Shown here one piece after another: positions 37,125-46,156 of a DNA stretch of 64,000 bases. The first letter of the stretch is position 1. The number at the start of each line of letters is the position of its first letter. The stretch spans positions 1 through 64,000 of the forward strand of contig WYDT01000029.1 in assembly GCA_013122435.1 (NCBI GenBank), read 5' to 3'. The stretch is from Chloroflexi bacterium AL-N1. Lineage in GTDB: Bacteria > Chloroflexota > Chloroflexia > Chloroflexales > Roseiflexaceae. The notes under the pieces were generated by a model that searched no databases, had not been told where the DNA came from, and saw nothing but the letters and a program-made list of their open reading frames with translations. The translations under genes and the position numbers were made by a program.

Positions 37125-38366
37125 ATGAATAAAGAATACAGAATGAACATCAAAGGGCAAACATCCATAAAACGCACACTCTATTACGTCACACATCTCA
37201 TTGTACTCCTGTTCCTTTTGGCCGCCTGTGGTGGCACTGTGACAGAAGAAGCGGGCGGTGCCGGAACCGATCCTGCGACAGAGGAGCAGAGTGCTGCTGA
37301 AACCAATGAGACAGACGCATCAGTTGGAGAAAACGAGACAGACACATCAGCTGAGGACGTTGAAGCGGACGCCAATAACACAACAGACTTTCCTGTCACC
37401 ATCGACCATACATTTGGGAGCACCACCATTTCTGAAGTACCAGAGCGCGTTGTCACGATTGGCTACAGTGAGCAGGACCCGGTACTTGCGCTTGGTGTCG
37501 TGCCGGTTGCGATACGAGACTGGTTTGGCGATCAGCCATCCGCCGTCTGGCCCTGGGCACAGGACCAACTTGGTGGTGCTGAACCAGAGGTACTCCAGAT
37601 GGATTTTGGTCAACTAAACTTTGAAGTAATTGCTGCTCTCCAGCCAGATCTCTTGATTGCCACACATTCAGGGATTACCGAAGAGGAATATGAAACACTC
37701 TCCGAGATTGCACCAGTCGTGGCTCAGTCAGGTGATTATCCTGATTTTGGTATGCCGTGGCAGAAACAAACACGCGTGATTGGTCAGGCACTAGGTCGGG
37801 CTGAACAGGCTGAAGAACTGGTTGCTGAGGTGGAGGCGCGTATCGACGAAGCACGTCAGGCCAATCCCGTTTTCGAGACCTCAACGGTAGCGTGGACCTT
37901 CCCCGCCGATGATGCTGGCCAGTTGTGGGTGGTAGGCCCAAATACACTGCCAGTACGCTTTCTCCAAAGCCTTGGGCTGCAATATCCTGATGATGTTGCT
38001 GATTTTGTTGGGGAACAGGACTCGGCGCAGATTAGTGGGGAACGATTAGAACTGCTTGATGTTGATGTCTTGATTCTACAGGCCTCCACAGACGCCGAAC
38101 GAGATGCTCTTGAGAGCAACCCACTGTACAATCAGCTAGCTGTGGTGCAGGATGGACGAACCGTTTTCTTCGTCGGTCAGGATGATCCACTGTATGGCGC
38201 ACTGAGTTTTAGCACTGTCCTGAGTCTATCATTCGCTATTGAAGAGCTGGTACCGCTCTGGCTGATGCTGCGGGCTCTGCTCCCTAACATAGGTTTTCGT
38301 GGCATCTTGCATTCCTTGGGAGATGCCACGAAACAGCGTTTTATATCTTGGGAGATACAGGAATGA
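37125..38366 (+). CDS. Siderophore-binding lipoprotein no. 10, 3' frameshift
   Basis: This 413-residue binding lipoprotein has lipobox FLLAAC and a long acidic linker. Lobe 1 is VTIDHTFGSTTISEVPERVV with a WPWAQDQLGG motif, a close paralogue of the 43875 product. The last 30 residues are foreign to the family: after IEELVP the text should end with LADAAGSAP and TAA at 38285-38287. Instead a CTCT where CT is expected (about 38255-38258) shifts the frame, and translation runs through a terminator-like hairpin to a TGA overlapping the next ATG. The body of the protein is intact, so it is probably still functional. ATG 37143 is an alternative start. Confidence 0.9.
   Translation: MNKEYRMNIKGQTSIKRTLYYVTHLIVLLFLLAACGGTVTEEAGGAGTDPATEEQSAAETNETDASVGENETDTSAEDVEADANNTTDFPVTIDHTFGSTTISEVPERVVTIGYSEQDPVLALGVVPVAIRDWFGDQPSAVWPWAQDQLGGAEPEVLQMDFGQLNFEVIAALQPDLLIATHSGITEEEYETLSEIAPVVAQSGDYPDFGMPWQKQTRVIGQALGRAEQAEELVAEVEARIDEARQANPVFETSTVAWTFPADDAGQLWVVGPNTLPVRFLQSLGLQYPDDVADFVGEQDSAQISGERLELLDVDVLILQASTDAERDALESNPLYNQLAVVQDGRTVFFVGQDDPLYGALSFSTVLSLSFAIEELVPLWLMLRALLPNIGFRGILHSLGDATKQRFISWEIQE
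38295..38333 (+). terminator. Hairpin behind the original end of binding protein no. 10
   Basis: TTTCGTGGCATCT (38295-38307) pairs perfectly over 13 bp with AGATGCCACGAAA (38321-38333), followed by CAGCGTTTTAT. It lies just past the TAA at 38285-38287 that closes the unshifted frame, and 30 nt before the next gene. It may be an attenuator or a partial terminator inside the operon. Confidence 0.65.
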
Positions 38367-39517
38367 AAGCTTTGTTTAGCTCTATTAGTAGCCTCTTGTT
38401 AATCCTTCTCCTGATTACTGCCTGTGGTGGGCAATCCCTTCAACAAGAAGCAACTGTCGGCGAAACTGAATCCGCAATGAATGCGGATGGCACCTGCATT
38501 GAGGGCTTCCGGCTGTTCGCACATAAGCTATTGGCTACTGAGCCGCTCTGTGTATCTGAGGAACCGGAGCGCATTATTGCATTTGAGCCATTTGAGATTT
38601 TGATGAGTCTGGAGGCGCCACCCATTGCGACGTTCTCCGGCAATCTCGAAAACTATGCTATCGATTTTCCTGCTCTGGCTGATGATATTGAGAATATTGG
38701 CAGTATTGGGGTTTCCTCATCGCCCAATATTGAGGCGATAGTAGCGGCAAACCCTGATCTTATCATTGGCACGACACAGCGTTGGCGTGACATGTATGAG
38801 GATCTCTCAGCTATCGCACCAACAGCACTGTATGATTTTACACACAGTGGGCAATGGAAAGAAGTTGCGGAGTTCGTGGCTGATGTGACTAACCAACAAA
38901 CAGCCTACGAATCACTGCTCCAAAATTATGAGGAGCGCGTCAGTACGCTGCGTGAAGAACTGGCCAATTCAGGTCTGAGTATATCAGTTGTACGGGTTCT
39001 TCCGACGGGAGTTCGCTTGTATGTCCTCGACTCGTTTTCTGGTGAAGTCATTGATGATATTGGGTTAGCACGGCCCGAATCGCAACAGTATACCCACGCA
39101 GAGATGCTCGATGAATTCCAGCAGCCATCGTTTTACAACATTTCAGATGAAAACCTGCAGCTTGCCGATGCCGACGTCATCTTTTCATGGACACTTGGTG
39201 CGACACCAGAAATCGCGGATCAAGCCAGAGAGCAGCAGCTAGCGCTTCGTGACGACCCGCTTTGGAGTACATTGAACGCGGTTCAAAACGATAACGTCTA
39301 CGAAGTTGGTGGCTATTGGATTGGGTTAAGCTTTGTTGCTGCACACTACATGCTCGACGATCTCTACGAACACGTTCTAGACACAGAGCCAACGACCCCC
39401 AATCCATTTGTTCACTCAACAGAGTCGGGCGAAAATGAGGGTGCTGAAAGCCAGTGCATGTATAGTCGAAATACCCAACGACCCGGAACCTCAATGCTGG
39501 AATACTTGAGAGGTTAG
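38363..39517 (+). CDS. Siderophore-binding lipoprotein no. 11, Cys-pair subclass
   Basis: This 384-residue binding lipoprotein has lipobox LLITAC (Cys about 21). CIEGFRLFAHKLLATEPLC gives the N-terminal Cys pair, and TPNPF lies near the end, followed by about 30 extra residues (HSTESGENEG and on) not seen in paralogues. The body is close to the product of 24449: QPSFYNISDENLQLADADVI, DDPLWSTLNAVQNDNVYEVG. The start ATG overlaps the stop of the shifted upstream frame (ATGA). The next gene, the decayed ABC exporter, follows within 3 nt. Confidence 0.92.
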   Translation: MKALFSSISSLLLILLLITACGGQSLQQEATVGETESAMNADGTCIEGFRLFAHKLLATEPLCVSEEPERIIAFEPFEILMSLEAPPIATFSGNLENYAIDFPALADDIENIGSIGVSSSPNIEAIVAANPDLIIGTTQRWRDMYEDLSAIAPTALYDFTHSGQWKEVAEFVADVTNQQTAYESLLQNYEERVSTLREELANSGLSISVVRVLPTGVRLYVLDSFSGEVIDDIGLARPESQQYTHAEMLDEFQQPSFYNISDENLQLADADVIFSWTLGATPEIADQAREQQLALRDDPLWSTLNAVQNDNVYEVGGYWIGLSFVAAHYMLDDLYEHVLDTEPTTPNPFVHSTESGENEGAESQCMYSRNTQRPGTSMLEYLRG

Positions 39518-39519
39518 GT

Positions 39520-40740
39520 GTGATGAACATATCGCTCACAGTCTATTGGAGTCTTTTTGCTCACTATCTGACCACACAGCGAAAGCGCATGATACTTCTA
39601 ACTATAGTCCTGCTTGGAGGTATCGGATTTCAGATTGCCAATCCACAAGTGCTACGTGTTTTTATCGATGCTGCTCTCAATGGTGCACCCTTCCGCGATC
39701 TTATGATTGCGGCGGCCCTGCTTTTGGGGTTAGCACTCTTGGTGCAGTTTCTCACCGTGCTAGCAACGTATTTGAGTGAAGTGGTTGGTTGGACAGCAAC
39801 CAATGCGTTGCGGGTTGATCTGGTTGCTCATTGTCTCGATCTTGATCTGTCCTTCCACACAGTGCACACATCCGGCGAGTTGCTGGAATGCGTGGATGGC
39901 GATGTGAGCGCATTGGCACACTTTTTTTCTCAACTAGTGGTGCAAGTCTTTGGGAATATGCTCTTGTTGGCAGGGATACTTATCGCATTGGGTTGGGAAG
40001 ACTGGCGGCTTGGTCTAAGTGCTGGGCTGTTTGTGTTCATTAGTCTGGTTGCCCTGATACGGTTGCACTCCCGCTGGGTAATCGAAATTGCGCGGCCCCG
40101 TCGGGCAATGGCCAAGTTCTTCGGTGTCCTCGGCGAAAACCTGACTGGTCTGGAAGATGTGCAGGCCAATGGTGCCTCCAGCTATGCCCAGCATCGGATG
40201 TGGACCCTTCTCCCGCCCTGGCTGCGCTTCTATCATCGCTCACGTCGGGCAGATACGAGCTTCTGGGGTGCTTCGGTGCCGCTGTTTGCCGACCGTCTTC
40301 ATGATCTTTTTCTATATGACTTTGATTAGAGGGCCAATGGAACGTATTCGCAATGAGCTGGAAGAATTGCAACGTGCTGAAGCCGCCATTTATCGTATTC
40401 GCAATCTGTTTGCCGTAGAGTCGCATCTCCCGCATGGTGGCAATACTACATTGCCGAAGGGTGCGCTCAGTGTGCAGATAGAAGATCTGTCTTTTGCCTA
40501 TCCTATCCCAGTAGGACATAATAATGGACCAGACCTACATGATTACGAAGAGTCTGCCCCTGATGAGTGCTTTGTTTTACATAACATCTCTTTTGCACTT
40601 GAGTCTGGTCAAGTGCTCGGTTTACTCGGGCGAACCGGTAGTGGCAAAAGTACGCTGGCACGCTTACTATTGGGCTTATATACCCCACAAATGGGGACGA
40701 TACGACTCGGCAGTGTGGCACTGTCTAAAGGAAAAACAAA
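39520..40740 (+). pseudogene. Decayed ABC exporter half-transporter
   Basis: This was an ABC exporter subunit with fused membrane and ATPase domains. The first about 255 residues (helices 1-4 or so, with HTSGELLECVDGDVSALAHF) read in one frame up to FWGASVPLFA at about 40290. A deletion that is not a multiple of three removes part of the fifth/sixth helix region. The text continues in the next frame from IFFYMTLIRGPMERIRNELE through linker and Walker A (GRTGSGKSTLARLLLG). It is cut off about 15 residues later, where the ribosome-binding site and ATG of the next gene (40741) begin. Signature and Walker B are gone. The intact exporter half at 42044 was probably its heterodimer partner. Confidence 0.88.
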
Positions 40741-41892
40741 ATGCCTGCAAAACTCAACCTGTTTCTATTCACCGTTCTAATGACTACTGTGTTGCTCACC
40801 GCCTGTAGTGGTCAGCAAGCGACTGAAGTACCGGAAGCGAATAGTGAACCTGCTACGACAGTAGACTCAACTGAGGCGACAGAAGCTCCAATTGAGGAAA
40901 CAACAGCAGTCCATGTCACTGACGAAGTTCCTGCTGAAAATACTGAAGTCACCGACACTTGTGACGACGGCTTACGTTCAATTGACACTGCGTATGGCCC
41001 GACCTGTATTCCGGTGACACCAGAGCGAATCATCGCTTTGAACGAAGGCGTGATGGCCAATTTACTGGCCCTTGAGGTTACTCCGATTGGGGTCCTAGAC
41101 TATGCCAATCGTGATTTTACTCAGTATCTGGGCGACACTACCGAAGAGATTGCCAGTGTCGGCACACCCGATGGACCAAGCTTCGAGGCCATGCTCGCGC
41201 TGAAGCCTGATCTGATTTTGGGCATGGATTTCGATGTCGATGAAGAGGTGATGGAGACACTGGAACAGATTGCACCAACTGCTATCAGTCCAAAAGATAG
41301 TGTCGACTGGCGTAGTAACTTCCTCTATGCAGGTGAGACCACGGGCAAGTTGAGCGAAGCTGAAGCACTGCTCGAGACGACCGACATGCGGTTGGAGGCG
41401 TTCCGCACGGCCTATGTAGCCCATGTCCCAGCCGACAAAACCATCGCTATCATTCGCAGCCGCGCCGATAGCTTTAACATTTATAACAAAGAATCATTTA
41501 TCGCTGAATTGACCAAAGAAGCGGGGCTTCGGATGCCTGCCGACTTTGATGAACTGGATGGGTGGAATACCCTGTCATTAGAGGCAATACCATTGTTGAG
41601 GAGTGACAAGCTGTTTGTAATGGTGCGTAATGAGGACGAGGCAGGTATGTTTAATGACATGAGCGGTGACCAACTCTGGCAGACGCTTCCGGCTGCACAA
41701 AACGACGAAGTCTACCTTGTCAATTGGAGTGTCTGGATAGCAGGCTGGAACATCATCGGTACGAACTTGGCTATTGATGATTTCTTCTTTTATCTGCTTG
41801 GTGAGGAGGCTCCCACACCGAACCCGTTTAGTGATCTCATCATCGACGGCTTTGGACCACAGTACGACGAAGAGCGTTTGGCGATTGAGTGA
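40741..41892 (+). CDS. Siderophore-binding lipoprotein no. 12, Cys-pair subclass
   Basis: This 383-residue binding lipoprotein has lipobox LLTAC (Cys about 21) and a Thr/Glu/Ala-rich linker of about 55 residues. The Cys pair is CDDGLRSIDTAYGPTC, the tail is TPNPF plus about 20 residues. Landmarks are LKPDLILGMD, QIAPTAISP, KTIAIIRSRADSFNIYNKES and LWQTLPAAQNDEVYLV. Its start region lies on the broken end of the ABC exporter gene, so the deletion joined this gene, with its own ribosome-binding site (TAAAGG), to the exporter fragment. Confidence 0.92.
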   Translation: MPAKLNLFLFTVLMTTVLLTACSGQQATEVPEANSEPATTVDSTEATEAPIEETTAVHVTDEVPAENTEVTDTCDDGLRSIDTAYGPTCIPVTPERIIALNEGVMANLLALEVTPIGVLDYANRDFTQYLGDTTEEIASVGTPDGPSFEAMLALKPDLILGMDFDVDEEVMETLEQIAPTAISPKDSVDWRSNFLYAGETTGKLSEAEALLETTDMRLEAFRTAYVAHVPADKTIAIIRSRADSFNIYNKESFIAELTKEAGLRMPADFDELDGWNTLSLEAIPLLRSDKLFVMVRNEDEAGMFNDMSGDQLWQTLPAAQNDEVYLVNWSVWIAGWNIIGTNLAIDDFFFYLLGEEAPTPNPFSDLIIDGFGPQYDEERLAIE

Positions 41893-42043
41893 CAAAGAGA
41901 TCAAGCGCTCACACTAGCTGAATAGAAGCTCACTTGTCAGTTCTCTCATAGCAGGCAATTTGCGACGATATTCGTTCCAGCATTTTAATGCAGTTGAATA
42001 GAAACAAACACAGAGATCTGTGGAACAATAGAAGGTTTCAACA

Positions 42044-43783
42044 TTGAAAACAGCAATACAAACTCTTTTGCCTTTGCTCAAACTGTATCGGTGGCGGATC
42101 GCACTGGTCTTTACAAGTGTTATCGTCGTGACAGGTGCGGGGCTCTTAGCACCGTGGCTCATCCGCGAGTTGGTGCGGGTGTTGCGGCTGGCTGATGGTG
42201 ATGTGGAGGCCACCCAGCAGAGCATTCTGGTGCTGTCGGGCCTGCTGTTGCTGGCTTATGGGGTGCGTAGTTTGGGGCAGTACCTGAATTTTTACTACGC
42301 GCGTGTGGTGGCCTGGAATGTCTGCCACGATTTGCGGACAGTGCTCTACCAGCAGTTGCAGCGATTTTCGCCCGCCTACTACGCTGAACGACAAACGGGC
42401 GAAGTAGTCTCACGTGTAATCAAAGATACCGACTACCTGGAGCCTATCATAGTCGACGCCGTCTATGACTTTTTAGTGAGCGTTTTCTTAGCTGTTGGTG
42501 TTTTTGTCATTCTATTGTTGATCGATCCTACCCTTACGCTTATTACGTTCCTACCGATGCCTTTCGTCGTGATCGCTATTTTAATTTTACGGCGACCTGC
42601 TGTTCGTGTATTCAAGGCCGAAGCAAAAGATATGGGGGAGGTCAGCGCATTGGTGCAGGACAACGTAGCAGGCATCCGTGAAATCCAGATTTTTACACGC
42701 GAAGGCCATGAACTTGAGCGGGTCTCTCGTCTGTCACGACAGCTTACACGAAACCAGATTCGTGCTCGTCAGTATGTGGCTGGTATGCTTCCGCTCATCG
42801 AAGGATCAATCGGACTCAGCATGGTATTGGCCATCGGTTTTGGTGGGCTAGCGGTGCTAAATGGCACATTAGCTATCGAAGACTTGGTTGCCTTTCTCCT
42901 GTATGTGACAAGCTTCTACTTGCCACTCTGGCGTCTGGCGACAGTGAGTGAGCAGCTTGAACGTGGCGTGGCCAGCCTGGGGCGTATCAACGAGGTATTG
43001 AGTGCCACACCAAGTGTTGATGATCCTGCGGATGGGGTTGAATTGGGTCGGGCACAGGGGTCTCTTACATTGGAGAAGGTCAGTTTTGCCTACCTTGAGG
43101 AAGACGTGTTACGGGACGTGACACTCAATGTCTCGCCAGGAAAAACGTTAGCGCTTGTTGGTCCAAACGGTGCAGGTAAAAGTACTCTGGCTAGCCTTCT
43201 ATCGCGCTTTTATGATCCACTGGCTGGACAGATTCTACTGGACGGCCACGACCTGCGAGATCTGCGTCTGGATAGCTTGCGACGCAACCTGAGCGTGGTG
43301 CTACAAGATGTGTTCCTCTTCTATGCCAGTGTTGCTGAGAATATTCGCTTTGCCAGGCCAGAAGCAACCGATGACGAGGTCATTGCGGCTGCCAAAGTAG
43401 CTAATGCTCACGATTTCATTATGCAGCTATCAAAGGGCTACGACACCCTGGTTGGTGAGCGCGGTGTAAAGTTGTCCGGTGGACAGAAGCAGCGTATCAG
43501 TATTGCTCGTGCTGTTCTCAAAGATGCACCTATCCTCATTCTTGACGAGGCCACCTCATCCGTCGATATCGAAACCGAGGCGCAGATTCAACAGGCGCTT
43601 ACCAAACTGATGGAGGGGCGCACAAGTGTCGTTATCGCCCACCGCCTTTCGACCATTCGTAACGCGGATCAGATTGCCGTACTGGATGAAGGACGGGTCG
43701 TTGAGTTAGGGCGGCACGAGGAAATTGCTCACCAGAACGGTCTCTACGCACGTTTGTTGGCGCGACAGATGATTGGGTATTGA
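42044..43783 (+). CDS. ABC exporter, fused membrane and ATPase domains
   Basis: This 579-residue complete half-transporter has a six-helix membrane domain (about 1-310) and an ATPase domain (about 340-579). Walker A GPNGAGKST is at 373-381 (Lys379), Q-loop VLQDVF, signature LSGGQKQR at 477-484, Walker B LILDEATSS and H-loop AHRLS follow. All ATPase motifs are canonical, so it could work as a homodimer or with a lost partner (the decayed copy at 39520). Exporters of this form in siderophore loci either secrete siderophores or, as in the IrtAB/YbtPQ type, import them. Which one applies here is not known. The frame opens with TTG; a later ATG cannot be excluded. Confidence 0.92.
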   Translation: MKTAIQTLLPLLKLYRWRIALVFTSVIVVTGAGLLAPWLIRELVRVLRLADGDVEATQQSILVLSGLLLLAYGVRSLGQYLNFYYARVVAWNVCHDLRTVLYQQLQRFSPAYYAERQTGEVVSRVIKDTDYLEPIIVDAVYDFLVSVFLAVGVFVILLLIDPTLTLITFLPMPFVVIAILILRRPAVRVFKAEAKDMGEVSALVQDNVAGIREIQIFTREGHELERVSRLSRQLTRNQIRARQYVAGMLPLIEGSIGLSMVLAIGFGGLAVLNGTLAIEDLVAFLLYVTSFYLPLWRLATVSEQLERGVASLGRINEVLSATPSVDDPADGVELGRAQGSLTLEKVSFAYLEEDVLRDVTLNVSPGKTLALVGPNGAGKSTLASLLSRFYDPLAGQILLDGHDLRDLRLDSLRRNLSVVLQDVFLFYASVAENIRFARPEATDDEVIAAAKVANAHDFIMQLSKGYDTLVGERGVKLSGGQKQRISIARAVLKDAPILILDEATSSVDIETEAQIQQALTKLMEGRTSVVIAHRLSTIRNADQIAVLDEGRVVELGRHEEIAHQNGLYARLLARQMIGY

Positions 43784-43874
43784 GGCGTTTGAGCAGTGGA
43801 GCGTTGAAGTGTTGAAACATGTAAATGCCTGGTCGAAAGCATGATGACAGGCATATCTAGAAAGACCACAAATC

Positions 43875-44942
43875 ATGACCCATTTGCATCGTCTGATGGT
43901 GGCCCTGTTTGCTGCCGTCCTGATGCTCACTGCGTGTGGTGGACAGCAGTCCGCCGAGAATGTACCGGAACCGACTGAAGTCCCCGAAGCAGAAGCACCA
44001 GAGAGCGAAGTGGCCGAAGAACCTTCCGAAGAGAGTGAGACTACAGTATCGACTGAGGGCTTTCCTCGTACTATTGAACACAAATATGGTAGCACTACTA
44101 TCGAAGAAGTACCTGAGCGTGTCGTGACGGTTGGTCTCTTTGAGCAAGATGTGCTACTGGCACTGGGCATTGTGCCCGTTGGCACAACGGAGTATTTTGG
44201 TGGCTACCCTGGCGCGATCTGGCCTTGGGCGCAGGACGAGTTGGAAGCACTGGGTGGCGATGTGCCCGACGTTGTCGGTGGTGCTGATGGGATTAACTTC
44301 GAGGCTATCACAGCACTCAATCCCGACCTGATTCTGGCACTCTATTCGGGTCTTACTGCAGAAGAATATGAACTACTGACACAAATTGTACCAACGGTTG
44401 CCCAGCCGAGCGAGTATGTTGACTATGGTGTGCCATGGCAAGAATTGACCGTGACGGTAGGGCAAACGGTAGGGCAGGAGGCTGAAGCACAGGAACTTGT
44501 GGATGATCTCGAGACACGTTTCGTCCAAATTCCAGAGGAACACCCCGAATTTGTTGGTGCGACCTCGGTGGTTGCCACGCTGTTCGACGGTATCTATCTC
44601 TATGGACCGGAAGATGCACGTGGGCGGCTTCTGACATCGTTAGGCTTCACACTCCCCGACATCGCAGCAGAAGTCGCTGGCGATAGCTTTGGCGGTAACC
44701 TGAGCACAGAGCGTGCTGACCTACTTGACCTCGACGTGGTTATCTGGTTGGCTGATCCTGCCCAGGCTGACGAAGTGGGTGGCCCCGTCTATCAGAGTCT
44801 ACCTGTCCACACCGAAGGCCGCGAAATCTTTCTGAGCAATGACGAACCGCTCGGTGGTGCAACTTCGTTTGTCAGTGTGCTCAGTTTGCCTTACCTACTC
44901 GATGAGCTGGTTCCACAGTTGGCGGAGGCAGTTGAGCAGTAA
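43875..44942 (+). CDS. Siderophore-binding lipoprotein no. 13
   Basis: This 355-residue binding lipoprotein has lipobox MLTAC (Cys about 21) and a Pro/Glu-rich linker (PEPTEVPEAEAPESEVAEEP-like). Lobe 1 is TIEHKYGSTTIEEVPERVVT with GAIWPWAQDELEALGG, closely matching the product of 37125; both resemble the FecB/FepB type with a GST-T-I-x-x-VPERVV opening. It ends normally with YLLDELVPQLAEAVEQ, which shows what the shifted C-terminus at 37125 should look like. The upstream gap contains a GAGCGTTGAAG-type repeat and an inverted repeat, ATGCCTG / CAGGCAT. Confidence 0.93.
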   Translation: MTHLHRLMVALFAAVLMLTACGGQQSAENVPEPTEVPEAEAPESEVAEEPSEESETTVSTEGFPRTIEHKYGSTTIEEVPERVVTVGLFEQDVLLALGIVPVGTTEYFGGYPGAIWPWAQDELEALGGDVPDVVGGADGINFEAITALNPDLILALYSGLTAEEYELLTQIVPTVAQPSEYVDYGVPWQELTVTVGQTVGQEAEAQELVDDLETRFVQIPEEHPEFVGATSVVATLFDGIYLYGPEDARGRLLTSLGFTLPDIAAEVAGDSFGGNLSTERADLLDLDVVIWLADPAQADEVGGPVYQSLPVHTEGREIFLSNDEPLGGATSFVSVLSLPYLLDELVPQLAEAVEQ

Positions 44943-45013
44943 GTATCCGAGCGTTGAAACGGTAGAGCGTTCGAGCGAGAAGGTGTTCAAACACTCAAAC
45001 ACTCAAACACTTT
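44943..45013. repeat. Short direct-repeat tract
   Basis: Units of the form GAGCGTT (CGAGCGTTGAAACGGTAGAG, then GCGTTCGAGCGAG) are followed by three near-perfect copies of CACTCAAA. Similar GAGCGTTGAA units occur at 43785-43820, 27850-27875 and, as GAGCGG/GAGCAG, at 12885-12920. All are intergenic. Confidence 0.6.
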
Positions 45014-45061
45014 AATAATAAATCAAGAAATAATCCTCCATAGATAGAAAAGATACAACCC

Positions 45062-46156
45062 ATGATCCGCTTACACCAACTCATTACAGCTTTGATCTCT
45101 GCCGCCCTGCTGCTTCCCGCGTGTGGGGGGCAGACCTCCACTGAAGAGTCTGCCGTAGCAACACCGGAGAGCCAAGTCACTGAAGAGGGTGGCACAGAGA
45201 GTGAGGCAATGACAGAAACAGGCGAAGATGTGGATGAGACAGTAGCCGTAGTTTCAGATGAGGGCTTCCCTCGCACGATTACCGACGGTGCAGGGCGCGA
45301 ACTGACGTTCGACGTGCCGCCCGAGCGCCTCGTCACCTACTACAACGACAGCTTTGGGATGCTGGCCACATTGGGCGTCATGCCCGTTGCCCAGAGCGTT
45401 AATACCGAAATGCTTACCGACCCGATTTACTTTGGCGAAGCGGGGGTGAACATTGCCACCATTGGCTACAACGATGCCCCCGATCTCGAGGATGTTGTTG
45501 CGGCTCGGCCCGATCTGGTCCTTGTCTACAGCGTCGAAGAGGCGCAGGTGCTTGATGGCATTGCCCCCGCTTTCGTCACACTCGACCCAGCCACGTTGGA
45601 AGAGCTTTATGCCTCGGTGCGGTTGTACGGTGAGATGCTCGGCCTTGAAGATAAGGCCGAGGCCGTGGTGCAGCGTTTCCAGGATCGTTTGAATGCCTAC
45701 GCCAAAGCCAACGAAGCAAATGCCGAGCAGACCATCCTCAAATTGGCGAGTTATGACGGACAGTTCTCTGTCGCCACCACCGCTGATCCGGTCTGCCAGA
45801 TGCTGGATGTCGTGGCGACCTGTGAGTGGAAACCGTCGGCCCCGGACGAGGGATGGGGGTATGATACCTCTATTGAGGGTGTCCTCGAACTCGACCCGGA
45901 CATCATCATCTTCAACAACTGGACGGATGACAGCTTTGAGGAAATCCTGGCCGAAGTTGAAGCAAACCCGCTGTGGGGCGAACTCAGCGCGGTGCAAAAC
46001 GGGCGTGTCTACAGCACACCGGGCTATGACAATCCGATTGCCTCCAGCCTGCCAGCGGCGCAAAAGGTACTCGACACCTATATACCCAAGATGTTCCCTG
46101 ATGTCTTTGATGGCCCACTGACCGATGAGGAAGTGCAGGAGACTCTGGCACAATGA
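45062..46156 (+). CDS. Siderophore-binding lipoprotein no. 14, cognate of the FecCD cassette
   Basis: This 364-residue binding lipoprotein has LLPAC lipobox (Cys about 20) and a Glu/Thr-rich linker (about 22-65). The lobe 1 opening, TITDGAGRELTFDVPPERLV, differs from the rest and is the standard form seen in stand-alone FecB/BtuF-type proteins. Other parts are AARPDLVLVYS, GIAPAFVTLD, ILKLASYDGQFSVA and NPLWGELSAVQNGRVY. Two cysteines in lobe 2 (DPVCQ, ATCEW) could pair. Its stop overlaps the permease start by 4 nt (ATGA), so this is the binding protein translationally coupled to the 46153-49177 transporter. Confidence 0.94.
   Translation: MIRLHQLITALISAALLLPACGGQTSTEESAVATPESQVTEEGGTESEAMTETGEDVDETVAVVSDEGFPRTITDGAGRELTFDVPPERLVTYYNDSFGMLATLGVMPVAQSVNTEMLTDPIYFGEAGVNIATIGYNDAPDLEDVVAARPDLVLVYSVEEAQVLDGIAPAFVTLDPATLEELYASVRLYGEMLGLEDKAEAVVQRFQDRLNAYAKANEANAEQTILKLASYDGQFSVATTADPVCQMLDVVATCEWKPSAPDEGWGYDTSIEGVLELDPDIIIFNNWTDDSFEEILAEVEANPLWGELSAVQNGRVYSTPGYDNPIASSLPAAQKVLDTYIPKMFPDVFDGPLTDEEVQETLAQ

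Noticed and set aside
43784-45061. Coding sequence or small RNA in the gaps around the 43875 gene
   Set aside because: They hold only short direct repeats and a 7-bp inverted repeat, with no structure strong enough to call an RNA gene.
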